Part shown: positions 41,580 through 50,179 of the stretch, in pieces | Position numbering within the stretch: the stretch's first letter is position 1 | Layout of the letters: the number at the start of each line of letters is the position of its first letter | DNA from: Oscillospiraceae bacterium | GTDB taxonomy: Bacteria > Bacillota > Clostridia > Oscillospirales > JAAYOS01 | Assembly: GCA_031264245.1 (NCBI GenBank) | Contig: JAISEG010000005.1 | Span: 124,001 to 188,000, forward strand | DNA length: 64,000 nucleotides | Direction: 5' to 3' | The notes under the pieces: model-generated | Seen by the model: only the letters and a program-made list of their open reading frames with translations | Told to the model about the DNA's origin: nothing | Databases searched by the model: none | Program-made: the position numbers and the translations under genes

Positions 41580-42476
41580 ATGACCTTGGGTCAGAAGATC
41601 AAGGAAGCGCGGATCGAGCGGAAAATGACTCAGCGCGACGTTGTCGGCGACTACATAACAAGAAATATGCTGTCGAAAATAGAAAATGACAGCGCCACCC
41701 CTTCTGTAAAAACTCTGGAGCATATAGCCAAAGTATTGAACCTTCCCGCCGGTTACTTTATGTCCGACCTGACGACCGACGACGGGGAGCCTTCCGGAAT
41801 TACCGGGGCGAGGAAGGCATACAAAGCCGGGAACTATCCTGCGGCGCTGGATATGATAAACGCTGTGGACCTTGCCAAAACCTCGCACGAGGACGAAGCC
41901 TGCTTGCTCCATGCGAAGTGCTGTACAGGGATCGCGGAGCAGGCGTATCACGACGGCGACGTGACCCGGGCGCGCGCCTGCGCGAGGGACGCCCTCAAGC
42001 ACAACGCCGCCGGGCTATATTTCGATCTGCGCTGCGAGCTTGTATGCTGCGAAATACTGATGCTTTGCGCGATACAGCTTGAGTCGCAGTCCGAATACAG
42101 GCAGTATGAGAAGAGGTATCTCGCCGAGTCGTCAAAGGGCAATATTGCCGAGTCCTTTTCCATCATTCAGGCGCTCTTTGTCTCCGGGCGGGACGGTCTG
42201 GCGACCGGACTCAAGCTGCTGGAAAACATCCATGCGGAGAACATTTCCGACCCCTGGGTGCGCGCGATGTATATGCTGCTTTCAGCCAGGGCAAAAATAG
42301 AAGCCGGGGACATAGACGGCGCGATAAAGCTGCTGGAAACGGCTGAGATTGAAGCCGGTAAAAACGGCGGCAAGCTGATAAAAAGCGAGATATACTCATA
42401 TCTTGAAAGGTGCCATAAGGCAAAGGACAACTTCCGTATGGCATATCACTACGCGACCTTACGCCTTGAGATTTAA
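41580..42476 (+). CDS. XRE-family transcriptional regulator with helical repeat region
   Basis: The 298-residue protein has an N-terminal HTH of the Cro/C1 type (LGQKIKEARIERKMTQRDVV, then MLSKIENDSATPSVKTLEHI, residues 1-58) and a long C-terminal helical region with TPR-like spacing (AYKAGNYPAALDMINAVDL, EAGDIDGAIKLLETAEI). Such RRNPP-like proteins often bind signal peptides, but no signal peptide gene is obvious. AAAGGAGGG precedes the ATG at 41580. Its targets are unknown; an RCC1-repeat gene follows in the same direction. Confidence 0.85.
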   Translation: MTLGQKIKEARIERKMTQRDVVGDYITRNMLSKIENDSATPSVKTLEHIAKVLNLPAGYFMSDLTTDDGEPSGITGARKAYKAGNYPAALDMINAVDLAKTSHEDEACLLHAKCCTGIAEQAYHDGDVTRARACARDALKHNAAGLYFDLRCELVCCEILMLCAIQLESQSEYRQYEKRYLAESSKGNIAESFSIIQALFVSGRDGLATGLKLLENIHAENISDPWVRAMYMLLSARAKIEAGDIDGAIKLLETAEIEAGKNGGKLIKSEIYSYLERCHKAKDNFRMAYHYATLRLEI

Positions 42477-42485
42477 GTGGGAGGT

Positions 42486-42509
42486 TTAGCGTGAATAAAT
42501 TCACGCTAA
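42486..42509 (+). terminator. Hairpin after the XRE gene
   Basis: TTAGCGTGAAT and its complement enclose two bases, ten bases after the stop. The following T-run is missing, so termination may be weak. Confidence 0.5.
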
Positions 42510-42529
42510 CCAGGATTAAATAAATAAAC

Positions 42530-42595
42530 CGCTTATCATCTCTCAGGCGACGGATGACAAGCGTGGGTAATTCATAACTGTTTTGTCGCCTGAGA
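42530..42595 (+). ncRNA. Possible pseudoknot leader of the RCC1-repeat gene
   Basis: Stem A pairs CGCTTATCATC (42530-42540) with GATGACAAGCG (42553-42563), one mismatch. Stem B pairs TCTCAGGCGAC (42541-42551) with GTCGCCTGAGA (42585-42595), perfectly. The 5' arm of B lies in the loop of A and its 3' arm lies beyond A, the topology of an H-type pseudoknot. It ends 14 bases before the start codon at 42610. No known riboswitch consensus fits. Confidence 0.45.
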
Positions 42596-42609
42596 AATGG
42601 CGGTTTAAT

Positions 42610-43809
42610 ATGAGGATTTTAAAAAGCGCCGGGGTAATATTTCTTGCCGCCGCGCTTCTGTTTTCCTTCGGCGGCTGCGTGGAGGAAATTATAATTTCGG
42701 TTGAGGCTTACGGCGACATGTCGGTGGTCTACTGCGACGGCGGCGCCAGATATTTCTGGGGCTCCAACGCGTCCTACCGCACCGACAGCGAGGACCCCGC
42801 CGCGACCGAGCCCGAGGCTTTAACTGCCGTAAGCGGGCTTATCGACTTTGCCTGCGGACAAGAACACACCGTCTGGCTCACAAACAGCGGGCTTTATATG
42901 AGCGGCAACGAATCGCTGGCTCTTGCCGGTTCCTCCACGTCAAGGCTCGGCTCCGCGAGAAGGCTTGTCGGTTCATCCGAGACCGCCCTTCTCAGCGCGG
43001 AAGCCGGAAGCGAGGTAACGGTCATCGACATATCCACCGCGGACATTGTCAGCGTCGAAGCGGGAGACGCGCACACCGTTGTGCTGAAATCCGACGGCAC
43101 GGTGTGGGCTTGGGGGGACAACAGCTCCGGTCAGCTCGGAAACAGCAGTATGGCTTCCAGCGATACTCCGGTGCGGGTCGGCTCCCTTGAAGGGATCTCC
43201 TCCATTTCGACAAGCGGCGACGGTACCTCCGCCGCAGTCGACATGGACGGCGGCGTGTGGATATGGGGTCCCGAGGCGACTGCGGAGGGCGTAGAAATTC
43301 TCTCCGCGCCGCGGTGCGTCTCCGGGCTGGAGGATATCGCACAGGTCGTCTGCGGGAACGGGTTCCGGGGCGCTGTGAAATTGGACGGGACCGTATGGAC
43401 ATGGGGGCAAAACAGCGGCGGCGAGCTTGGTCTGGGTATAACCGACACTGTTATCTCATCTCCGCGGCGTGTCGAACTGATAACGGGAGCGATTTCCATA
43501 ACCGCCGGAGCTCACTTTATGACCTGTGTGGATTCGGACGGAGCTGTGTGGACATGGGGGCAAAATGACAAAGGGCAGCTGGGCAGAAATACCGAAGCCT
43601 CCTTCGACCCGGCTCCGGGTATGGCGGAGGGGCTGGAAGGGATAATCGGCGTTTCCTCAGGGCTTAATCACTCGGTCGCCTTGAAAAAGGACGGCAGCGT
43701 TTTGACCTGGGGAGCCAATGACAGCGGGCAATTGGGTCGCCAGACGGAGGAAGCCTACGGTGCGCCCGGAAAAATTAAAAGCTTTAAGGCAAGCATCAGC
43801 ATAGCGTAG
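42610..43809 (+). CDS. Exported RCC1-repeat beta-propeller protein
   Basis: The 399-residue protein starts with a signal peptide ending LLFSFGGC, which is close to a lipobox although Phe at -3 is unusual. The rest consists of about six RCC1-type repeats, each with HTVVLKSDGTVWAWGDNSSG or a variant such as GTVWTWGQNSGGELGLG and WGANDSGQLGRQ, forming a seven-bladed propeller. Bacterial secreted members are thought to bind proteins or surfaces; function unknown. The start at 42610 has only a weak ribosome-binding site, preceded by the pseudoknot-like leader. Confidence 0.86.
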   Translation: MRILKSAGVIFLAAALLFSFGGCVEEIIISVEAYGDMSVVYCDGGARYFWGSNASYRTDSEDPAATEPEALTAVSGLIDFACGQEHTVWLTNSGLYMSGNESLALAGSSTSRLGSARRLVGSSETALLSAEAGSEVTVIDISTADIVSVEAGDAHTVVLKSDGTVWAWGDNSSGQLGNSSMASSDTPVRVGSLEGISSISTSGDGTSAAVDMDGGVWIWGPEATAEGVEILSAPRCVSGLEDIAQVVCGNGFRGAVKLDGTVWTWGQNSGGELGLGITDTVISSPRRVELITGAISITAGAHFMTCVDSDGAVWTWGQNDKGQLGRNTEASFDPAPGMAEGLEGIIGVSSGLNHSVALKKDGSVLTWGANDSGQLGRQTEEAYGAPGKIKSFKASISIA

Positions 43810-43843
43810 CCGGTATTACGCGGCAAGCCTATTTTTACTATAT

Positions 43844-43872
43844 ACCCGCCGTCCAAAGCCGGGACGGCGGGT
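43844..43872 (+). terminator. Terminator-like hairpin after the RCC1 gene
   Basis: ACCCGCCGTCC pairs with GGGACGGCGGGT around a six-base loop, about 35 bases after the stop. It is followed by ATTCTTACGG. Confidence 0.6.
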
Positions 43873-44016
43873 ATTCTTACGGGAAAACGCGGTATCGTTA
43901 AAAAAATATCTTCCAGTTACTTGCAATTTCTGTCATATGCTGTATAATATTGATATATCATTCACATGCATAATAAGGTCTGATAAATTGCCTGATGCTT
44001 TTGAAAGGGATTTGCT

Positions 44017-45174
44017 ATGATTAAAATGCTAACCGCGTGCACGGCGGAAATTGACGACGCCGACGAGGCTCTTGACGAAATCCTTAAGCAGATAGATTTA
44101 AATAATTTGTTGAAAAACTCGGTAGGTATTTTGACCTGTTATTACGAGTTTATCGAAAACGGCGTTGTCCGCGCATTGTGCGACCGGATGCCGTTTGACG
44201 TGATCGGAGGCACAACCGCGGCAAGCTCCTCCTGCGGCAAGCAGGATATGTATTTATTGAGCTTTACCGTCCTGACCAGCGACGACGTATCCTTTTCCAC
44301 CGCGTTTTCCGCGCCTCTGCAAAACGAAAACTGCGAAGAATCGCTGACCGGCGCGTACCGTGACGCCTGCGCAAGGCTTCCCGGCGAGGCGTCCTTCATT
44401 TTCTCCATCTTTCCGTTTGTTCCAACGCTGAGCGCGGCCGCTATCCTCAAGGACTTTGACAGGGTGTGCGGCGGCACCCCTATATTCGGAGGGGTCGCCA
44501 GCGACGTCAGCATGTCCCTTGACCACTCCCAAACCATCTGCAACGGCGAAACCGCGGCTTACTCCCTGGCGATGATACTGATGCACGGTCCCGTGAAGCC
44601 TCAGTTCTTTATGACGGCGCTGCCGGAGAGAAATATCCGCAACATGTGAGCCATCATCACCGAATCGGACGGCTGCGTTTTGAAAAAGGTCAACGATATA
44701 ACCCTGAGGAAATATCTTGAAAACGTGGGGATCGAGTTGAACGACGGTGTTGATTCGGCGACTGTGCCGCTTATGGTGGATTACGGCGACGGCGGAAAGC
44801 CCGTTGCGATTGCCATTTACCATACCAACGAGGACGGAAGCGCGGTCTGCGGCGGCGAAACGCCGCAGGGCATGTCCCTTTCCGTGGGCGGAATTGACCG
44901 CGAGGGCATTATGGAAACGTCAAAAAGTACAATTGAACAGGCGCTGGGCAGTGAGGAAACAAAAAATTTACTGATCTTCCCGTGTATAAGCCGTTATCTC
45001 ATGCTCTCGCCGAACAGCGACGACGAGCTTAACCAGGTCATTGATATGATAGACGGACGGATACCGTATTCGATGGCATACGCGGGCGGCGAAATTTGTC
45101 CCGTGAAGGACGGCAGCGGAAAATATTACAACCGCATTCACAACTATACCTTTGTGAGCTGTGCGCTTAACTGA
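44017..45174 (+). pseudogene. FIST-domain sensor protein with in-frame TGA
   Basis: The reading frame runs for 386 codons with one interruption, a TGA at 44647-44649. The first part (MIKMLTACTAEIDDADEAL... residues 1-210) is a FIST N-domain, the second (from 44680: KKVNDITLRKYLENVG, GEICPVKDGSGKYYNRIHN) a FIST C-domain. FIST proteins are believed to sense small ligands and are often linked to histidine kinases. The region around the stop is intact in frame: NIRNM-stop-AIITESDG. AAGGG lies seven bases before the ATG. Either this is a recent nonsense mutation, a sequencing error, or readthrough. No convincing SECIS hairpin for selenocysteine is visible directly after the stop. Confidence 0.82.
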
Positions 45175-45189
45175 GGACAAGAGTATTTT
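45163..45189 (+). repeat. Direct repeat, copy A (FIST 3' end)
   Basis: The 27 bases from GCGCTTAACTGAGGACAAGA onward recur at 45764-45790. The first copy encodes the last residues CALN and stop of the FIST gene. Confidence 0.75.
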
Positions 45190-45224
45190 TGATAGTTCGG
45201 GCACAATTGAATGGGGGCATAATC

Positions 45225-45650
45225 ATGGCATACACATGGAGCGACGATCTGGTCACAGGCAACGCGCTTATCGATAGCCAGCACAAGCAGCTCATACAGG
45301 CCGTAAACAGCCTTTTGGACGCTTGCGCCGCCGGCAAAGGGCGTGCGGAACTGAATAAGGTTATGGATTTTTTGTGCGAATACACCGCAAAGCACTTTGC
45401 TGACGAGGAAAAATTGCAGATTCAGCACAAGTACCCTGACTACGCAAACCACAAAAGGCTTCACGACGGGTTCAAGCGCGATGTCAGCGCCCTGATGGCG
45501 CAGCTGAAGGCGGACGGACCGACCGTGGTTCTGGTCGGCAAGGTCAACTTCAGCGTCGGGGGCTGGCTGATCAAGCACATAAAGGTTGAGGACAAAAAAG
45601 TGGCCGCGCACATCAGGGCGGAGACCGGCAAGCAACCGGGCAGCGCATAG
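45225..45650 (+). CDS. Bacteriohemerythrin
   Basis: Hemerythrins carry a di-iron site in a four-helix bundle and bind O2 or NO; bacterial ones store, deliver or sense it. The 141-residue protein has all ligand regions: LIDSQHKQLIQAVN near residue 18, KHFADEEKLQ near 55, YANHKRLH near 75 and WLIKHIKVEDKKV near 115. The ATG at 45225 has GGGGG seven bases upstream; the frame extends 12 codons further without a start signal. It lies between FIST and a hybrid kinase, suggesting an input for that kinase. Confidence 0.94.
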   Translation: MAYTWSDDLVTGNALIDSQHKQLIQAVNSLLDACAAGKGRAELNKVMDFLCEYTAKHFADEEKLQIQHKYPDYANHKRLHDGFKRDVSALMAQLKADGPTVVLVGKVNFSVGGWLIKHIKVEDKKVAAHIRAETGKQPGSA

Positions 45651-45763
45651 CTTGCGGCGAGCAATCAGGCGGGAACAGGCAGCCGGTTCACACTGTGGCG
45701 GCGGCGGGGCGTATCGCCCGTTCTTGAGGGTGCGGCGTCTTGTCCTATCTCTCGTTCCGCTGC

Positions 45764-45790
45764 GCGCTTAACTGAGGACAAGAGTATTTC
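45764..45790 (+). repeat. Direct repeat, copy B (FIST 3' end remnant)
   Basis: This copy repeats 45163-45189. Its upstream bases read SYLSFRCALN and stop in one frame, so it looks like the decayed 3' end of a second FIST-like gene before the hybrid kinase. Confidence 0.6.
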
Positions 45791-45839
45791 ATAATTTCAG
45801 CGTAATATCCCCATTCGCACCGGAAAGGAGGAGCATCGG

Positions 45840-48029
45840 GTGACAGATAAGACCGGACACGAGACCGCACAGGTCGCCCCCGGGAGCATAACGGATACCG
45901 ACGCCGGCGAGCTGCGGGCTTTGGCGGAGCAGCTGCGCCTGCGGATAGCGGAGCTGGAAAAACAGGAACGAAAGAACAACCGGACAATTACACGATTGCA
46001 GGATACTATTTCGCGCGAACGCAACGTTGCAGTCGCGAAGGCAAACCAGCAATCCGCGATGACTATGGCACAGCGTGAGCAGGAGCGCTACATGCGGCTG
46101 CTTCTGGAAAACAGCGATGATATTATCCTCTTTCTGGATACATCGGGCAGGTTTGCTTACTGTACTGATGCTTTTTTGAGAAAAATAGGCAAGCTGGACA
46201 ACAACGCGGTGACCGGCAGAACCTTTCAGGAGGTGTTTGTCAGCTTTATGCCGCGCGAATGGGTGGATAATACCTTTGCGGCTTTGAAAACCGCCCGGCG
46301 GTCAAATACGTCGCTTGCTTTTGAAGAGGTTCTGGACATTGAAAACAGCGGCAATCCGCGCAAATACATGATCCACTTTACCCCCATGAACGGCAGTGAC
46401 GACAACGGCGGCGCTATGATGCTGTTCCACGATATCACTGAAATCGAAGCCGCCCGCGAGATGGCCGAACAGGCGAGCATAGCGAAGAGCGATTTCCTGG
46501 CAAACATGTCGCATGAGATGCGTACGCCCTTAAACGCCGTAATTGGCATGACTATGATAGGCAAAGCTTCCCCGGATATCGAGCGGAAGGACTACGCCTT
46601 GGGAAAAATAGAGGACGCCTCGGTTCATCTTTTAGGGGTTATCAACGACATTCTGGATATGTCCAAGATAGAGGCAAACAAGCTGGAGCTTTCGTCGGTA
46701 AGCTTCAACTTCGAGAAGCTGCTCCAGAAGGTGGTAGGTGTTATCAATTTCCGGGTGGATGAAAAGCATCAGGATTTCCACGTGCGGATCGACAGGAAAA
46801 TCCCGCGCGCGCTGGTCGGGGACGACCAGCGGTTGTCCCAGGTCATCACAAATCTGCTCTCCAACGCCGTGAAGTTCACGCCGGAGCACGGCTCCATCCA
46901 GCTTAACACGCATCTGGTGAAGGAGGAAGACGGGGTCTGCACCCTTCAAATCGAAGTGACCGACACCGGCATTGGCATCAGCGAGGAGCAGCAATCGCGG
47001 CTGTTCAGCTCCTTCCAGCAGGCGGACAGCAGCACCTCCCGCAATTTCGGCGGAACCGGGCTCGGTCTCGCTATCTCCAAACGTATTGTTGAGATGATGC
47101 GCGGAGATATCTGGATCAAATCAGAGCTTGGCAAGGGCTCCACCTTCGCGTTTACTGTACAGCTGGAACGCGGCGCGGGGGAAAAGAACGCTCCGCTGCT
47201 TTCCGGCGTAAATATAAAAAATATCCGTGCGCTCGCGGTGGACGACGACCCGAATATACTTGAATATTTTGAGGAGCTCGCGCAGCGCTTCGGCATTATG
47301 TGCGACGCCGCGTCCGACGGCAGGCAAGCAATCCGGCTGATTGAGAAAAATTCTCCCTACAATCTGTATTTTATCGACTGGAAAATGCCCGGCATGACCG
47401 GCATAGAACTCACCCGTAAAATAAAGAGTCTCCATTCGGATAATTCCGTTGTTATTATGATTTCCTCTGCGGAATGGAGCGCAATCAAGGATGACGCGGT
47501 AGGCGCGGGGGTGGATAAATTTCTGCCCAAGCCGCTGTTCCCCTCCTCCGTCGCCGATATTATTAACGAGTGCCTCGGCGTGGAAAATCTGCCCGCTCCG
47601 GATTTGCGGCAGGTGAAAACCGACTGCTTTGAGGGACGCCGCATTTTATTGGCGGAGGACATAGAGATCAACCGGGAAATCGTGCTGGCGCTTCTGGAGC
47701 CGACCCGGCTTATGATCGACTGCGCGGAAAACGGCGTTCAGGCGGTGCACATGTTCAGTGAAGCGCCGGATAAATATGAGATGATTTTCATGGACGTCCA
47801 GATGCCGGAGATGGACGGCTACGAAGCCACAAGGCAGATTCGCGCTTTGGACACGCCCGCGGCAAAGGATATCCCCATCATCGCCATGACGGCAAACGTA
47901 TTCCGTGAGGACATAGAAAAATGCCTTGCGGCCGGGATGAACGGTCATGTCGGCAAGCCTCTCGACATGGAGGAGGTTCTTGACAAGCTGCGTATGTATC
48001 TGCCGGACGACCCGCGCGGCACGCCTTAG
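45840..48029 (+). CDS. Cytoplasmic hybrid histidine kinase (PAS-HisKA-HATPase-REC-REC)
   Basis: The 729-residue protein has a coiled-coil start (about 20-80), a PAS domain (about 85-205, [20 protein letters not shown]), HisKA with His225 in [16 protein letters not shown], HATPase_c with [14 protein letters not shown] and [14 protein letters not shown], and two receiver domains. REC1 starts [15 protein letters not shown] with phospho-Asp in [12 protein letters not shown]2 starts [18 protein letters not shown] with [11 protein letters not shown]. No HPt domain is present, so a partner must carry the phosphate on. There is no membrane segment, so the signal is internal. Start GTG at 45840 with GGAGG eight bases upstream. 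Confidence 0.95.
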   Translation: MTDKTGHETAQVAPGSITDTDAGELRALAEQLRLRIAELEKQERKNNRTITRLQDTISRERNVAVAKANQQSAMTMAQREQERYMRLLLENSDDIILFLDTSGRFAYCTDAFLRKIGKLDNNAVTGRTFQEVFVSFMPREWVDNTFAALKTARRSNTSLAFEEVLDIENSGNPRKYMIHFTPMNGSDDNGGAMMLFHDITEIEAAREMAEQASIAKSDFLANMSHEMRTPLNAVIGMTMIGKASPDIERKDYALGKIEDASVHLLGVINDILDMSKIEANKLELSSVSFNFEKLLQKVVGVINFRVDEKHQDFHVRIDRKIPRALVGDDQRLSQVITNLLSNAVKFTPEHGSIQLNTHLVKEEDGVCTLQIEVTDTGIGISEEQQSRLFSSFQQADSSTSRNFGGTGLGLAISKRIVEMMRGDIWIKSELGKGSTFAFTVQLERGAGEKNAPLLSGVNIKNIRALAVDDDPNILEYFEELAQRFGIMCDAASDGRQAIRLIEKNSPYNLYFIDWKMPGMTGIELTRKIKSLHSDNSVVIMISSAEWSAIKDDAVGAGVDKFLPKPLFPSSVADIINECLGVENLPAPDLRQVKTDCFEGRRILLAEDIEINREIVLALLEPTRLMIDCAENGVQAVHMFSEAPDKYEMIFMDVQMPEMDGYEATRQIRALDTPAAKDIPIIAMTANVFREDIEKCLAAGMNGHVGKPLDMEEVLDKLRMYLPDDPRGTP

Positions 48030-48061
48030 TATTATGACGGTATTCCAGCCCGTTTTTACCG

Positions 48062-48116
48062 AATAGACTTTCCCCCTAAAAACTCGCTTTGTGAGTTTTT
48101 AGGGGGAAAGTCTATT
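48062..48116. repeat. Fold-back repeat family 2, copy A
   Basis: Perfect 24-bp arms (48062-48085, starting AATAGACTTTCCCCC; complement 48093-48116) with seven bases between. The AATAGACTT terminus recurs in the fold-back nested at 55404-55500, so it may be a mobile element rather than only a terminator after the kinase gene. Confidence 0.6.
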
Positions 48117-48279
48117 GCATTGCCGCCCATGTAATGGTACTATGTTCAGGTGGGAGCGCATCTCACTCATAAAATCAAATTCGCGTTAAACGCTACTATT
48201 TCCCAGTCGGCGTTAATATATTTTTAATATGCTTCTTATTTGGGATTAGTATTAGTGCCGGAAAGGAATAAATTTTTTT
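48117..48279 (+). other. Leader region of glmS without recognised ribozyme
   Basis: This stretch lies directly upstream of glmS. In many Firmicutes a glmS ribozyme occupies this place, but I see neither its conserved AGCGCC-type core nor its stems. The sequence includes CAGTCGGCGTTAATATATTT and AT-rich runs that could carry a promoter. Confidence 0.4.
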
Positions 48280-50103
48280 ATGTGTGGAATAGTTGGATAT
48301 ATTGGAAGCAAGCAGGCGTGTCCGATACTGCTTGACGGGCTTTCAAAGCTTGAGTACAGAGGCTACGACTCCGCCGGAGTCGCAATATATAACGGCGGCA
48401 GCCTTGAGGTTGAAAAAGCGCGGGGCCGCCTGCAAATCCTCCGCGACATAACCGAAAACGGCAAGCATCCCGCAGGCTCCGCCGGCATCGGGCATACGCG
48501 GTGGTCCACCCACGGACGCCCCTCCGACGTCAACTCCCATCCGCAGACCAGCGGCACAGGCAACGTCGCCGTCGTACATAACGGCATCATAGAAAACTAT
48601 CTTGAACTCAAGGAGATGCTCATCTCCGCCGGAGTGAAATTTGTCTCCGAAACCGACACGGAGGTGATCGCCCACCTCTTCGAGCGCTACTACAAGGGGG
48701 ACCTTCTCGAAACGGCCGAGACCCTTATACAGCTTATGGAGGGTTCATACGCCCTCGGGATAATCTGCCTCGAGCACCCCGACAAGATAGTGGCCATCCG
48801 CAAGGAAAGCCCGCTCATCATCGGTATCGGCAGCGGCGAAAGCTTCATCGCGTCGGATGTGACCGCGATTTTAAATTATACCCGGGACATCTACTACATC
48901 GAGGACAAGGAAATAGCCATAGTCTCCAAAGACAGCATCGAGATTTACGATATGTTCATGCGCCGGGTCAACCGCGAAGCCTTCCATGTCGACTGGGACG
49001 TCGAAGCCGCGGAAAAGGGCGGCTATGAACACTTTATGCTCAAGGAAATCATGGAGCAGCCAAAGGCGGTGCTCAGCACGGTAAGCCCCAGGATAAAAAA
49101 GGATAGGATCGACCTCGGGATAAATCTAACCTCTGAAGATGTCAAAAAAATAAAAAATATTTACGTCGTCGCCTGCGGCTCCGCCTACTATGCGGGGGTC
49201 ACGGCGAAGTACATATTTTCCGATATGCTGCGTATCCCGTGTACGGCGCAGCTCGCGTCGGAGTTCCGGTATGAAAACCCCATGGTCGGCGAAAGCACCC
49301 TTGTTGTGATCATCAGCCAGTCGGGCGAAACCGCGGACTCGGTCGCGGCGCTCAGGGAGGCGAAGCGTCTGGGGGCAAAGGTGCTCTCCATTGTCAACGT
49401 CGTTGGCAGCACCATCTCAAAGGAGTCGGATTACCTTCTGTACACATGGGCGGGACCTGAAATCGCCGTCGCCACAACAAAGGCCTACAGCACACAGCTG
49501 AGCTGTATATATCTTCTGGGGCTGTATATGAGCGAGGCTCTGGGTCTCATCGAAGGCTCCGAGTATGCCGGAATTATAGGCGAGCTTAAAGGGCTTCCCG
49601 AGAAAATCGAAGCCGCTCTCGGTCTTGTAACAGACACCCAGCTGCTTGCCTCAAGGTATTTTAACGCGAAGAACATCTTCTTCATCGGCAGAAATATCGA
49701 CTACGCCATCTGCCTCGAAGGCTCGCTCAAGCTCAAGGAGATTTCGTATACGATGAGCGAAGCGTACGCCGCGGGCGAGCTTAAGCACGGCACCATATCG
49801 CTTATAGAGGAGGGCACCCCGGTCGTCGCCCTGATGACCACCGAGCGCCTCTTTGACAAGATGCTTTCAAATATCAAGGAGGTCAAGGCCCGGGGCGCCT
49901 CGGTCATAGCGATTGTCAACGAGGACGCGCGGGACATCTCGGGCGAGGTGGATCACGTGCTCCGCATACCAAGGATAAACGCAAGCTTTTACGCGTCGCT
50001 CGCCGTTGTGCCGCTCCAGCTCTTCGCGTATTACATCGCGTCGATGAAGGGCTGCGATATCGACAAACCGAGAAATCTCGCAAAATCAGTTACGGTGGAG
50101 TGA
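48280..50103 (+). CDS. glmS: Glutamine-fructose-6-phosphate aminotransferase (isomerizing)
   Basis: GlmS makes glucosamine-6-phosphate from fructose-6-phosphate and glutamine, the first step of UDP-GlcNAc synthesis. The 607-residue protein starts with the glutaminase nucleophile in MCGIVGYIGSK (Cys2), has HTRWSTHGRPSDVNSHPQ near residue 75, and two SIS sugar-isomerase domains with VISQSGETADSVAAL near 350 and TISLIEEGTPVVALM near 510. The C-terminus DIDKPRNLAKSVTVE is the standard active-site tail. GGAAAGGAATAA lies upstream. Confidence 0.98.
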   Translation: MCGIVGYIGSKQACPILLDGLSKLEYRGYDSAGVAIYNGGSLEVEKARGRLQILRDITENGKHPAGSAGIGHTRWSTHGRPSDVNSHPQTSGTGNVAVVHNGIIENYLELKEMLISAGVKFVSETDTEVIAHLFERYYKGDLLETAETLIQLMEGSYALGIICLEHPDKIVAIRKESPLIIGIGSGESFIASDVTAILNYTRDIYYIEDKEIAIVSKDSIEIYDMFMRRVNREAFHVDWDVEAAEKGGYEHFMLKEIMEQPKAVLSTVSPRIKKDRIDLGINLTSEDVKKIKNIYVVACGSAYYAGVTAKYIFSDMLRIPCTAQLASEFRYENPMVGESTLVVIISQSGETADSVAALREAKRLGAKVLSIVNVVGSTISKESDYLLYTWAGPEIAVATTKAYSTQLSCIYLLGLYMSEALGLIEGSEYAGIIGELKGLPEKIEAALGLVTDTQLLASRYFNAKNIFFIGRNIDYAICLEGSLKLKEISYTMSEAYAAGELKHGTISLIEEGTPVVALMTTERLFDKMLSNIKEVKARGASVIAIVNEDARDISGEVDHVLRIPRINASFYASLAVVPLQLFAYYIASMKGCDIDKPRNLAKSVTVE

Positions 50104-50122
50104 TTCCCTGAATATATCTCCC

Positions 50123-50176
50123 CAATATAAAACACGCCGAAACAGTGCGGGCACTGCTTCGGCGTGTTTTATATTG
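50123..50176. terminator. Bidirectional terminator glmS/BMP
   Basis: A near-perfect inverted repeat with CAATATAAAACACGCCGAA and its complement spans 54 bases between the convergent glmS and BMP lipoprotein genes. A- and T-runs flank it on both strands. Confidence 0.85.
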
Positions 50177-50179
50177 ACA

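Noticed and set aside
44647-44700. Selenocysteine codon with SECIS in the FIST gene
   Set aside because: Only a four-base-pair hairpin (CCGA...TCGG) follows the TGA; it lacks the apical structure expected of a bacterial SECIS, and FIST proteins are not known selenoproteins.
48117-48279. glmS ribozyme upstream of glmS
   Set aside because: The position is right, but neither the conserved core nor its paired stems are visible in the 160 bases before the start.
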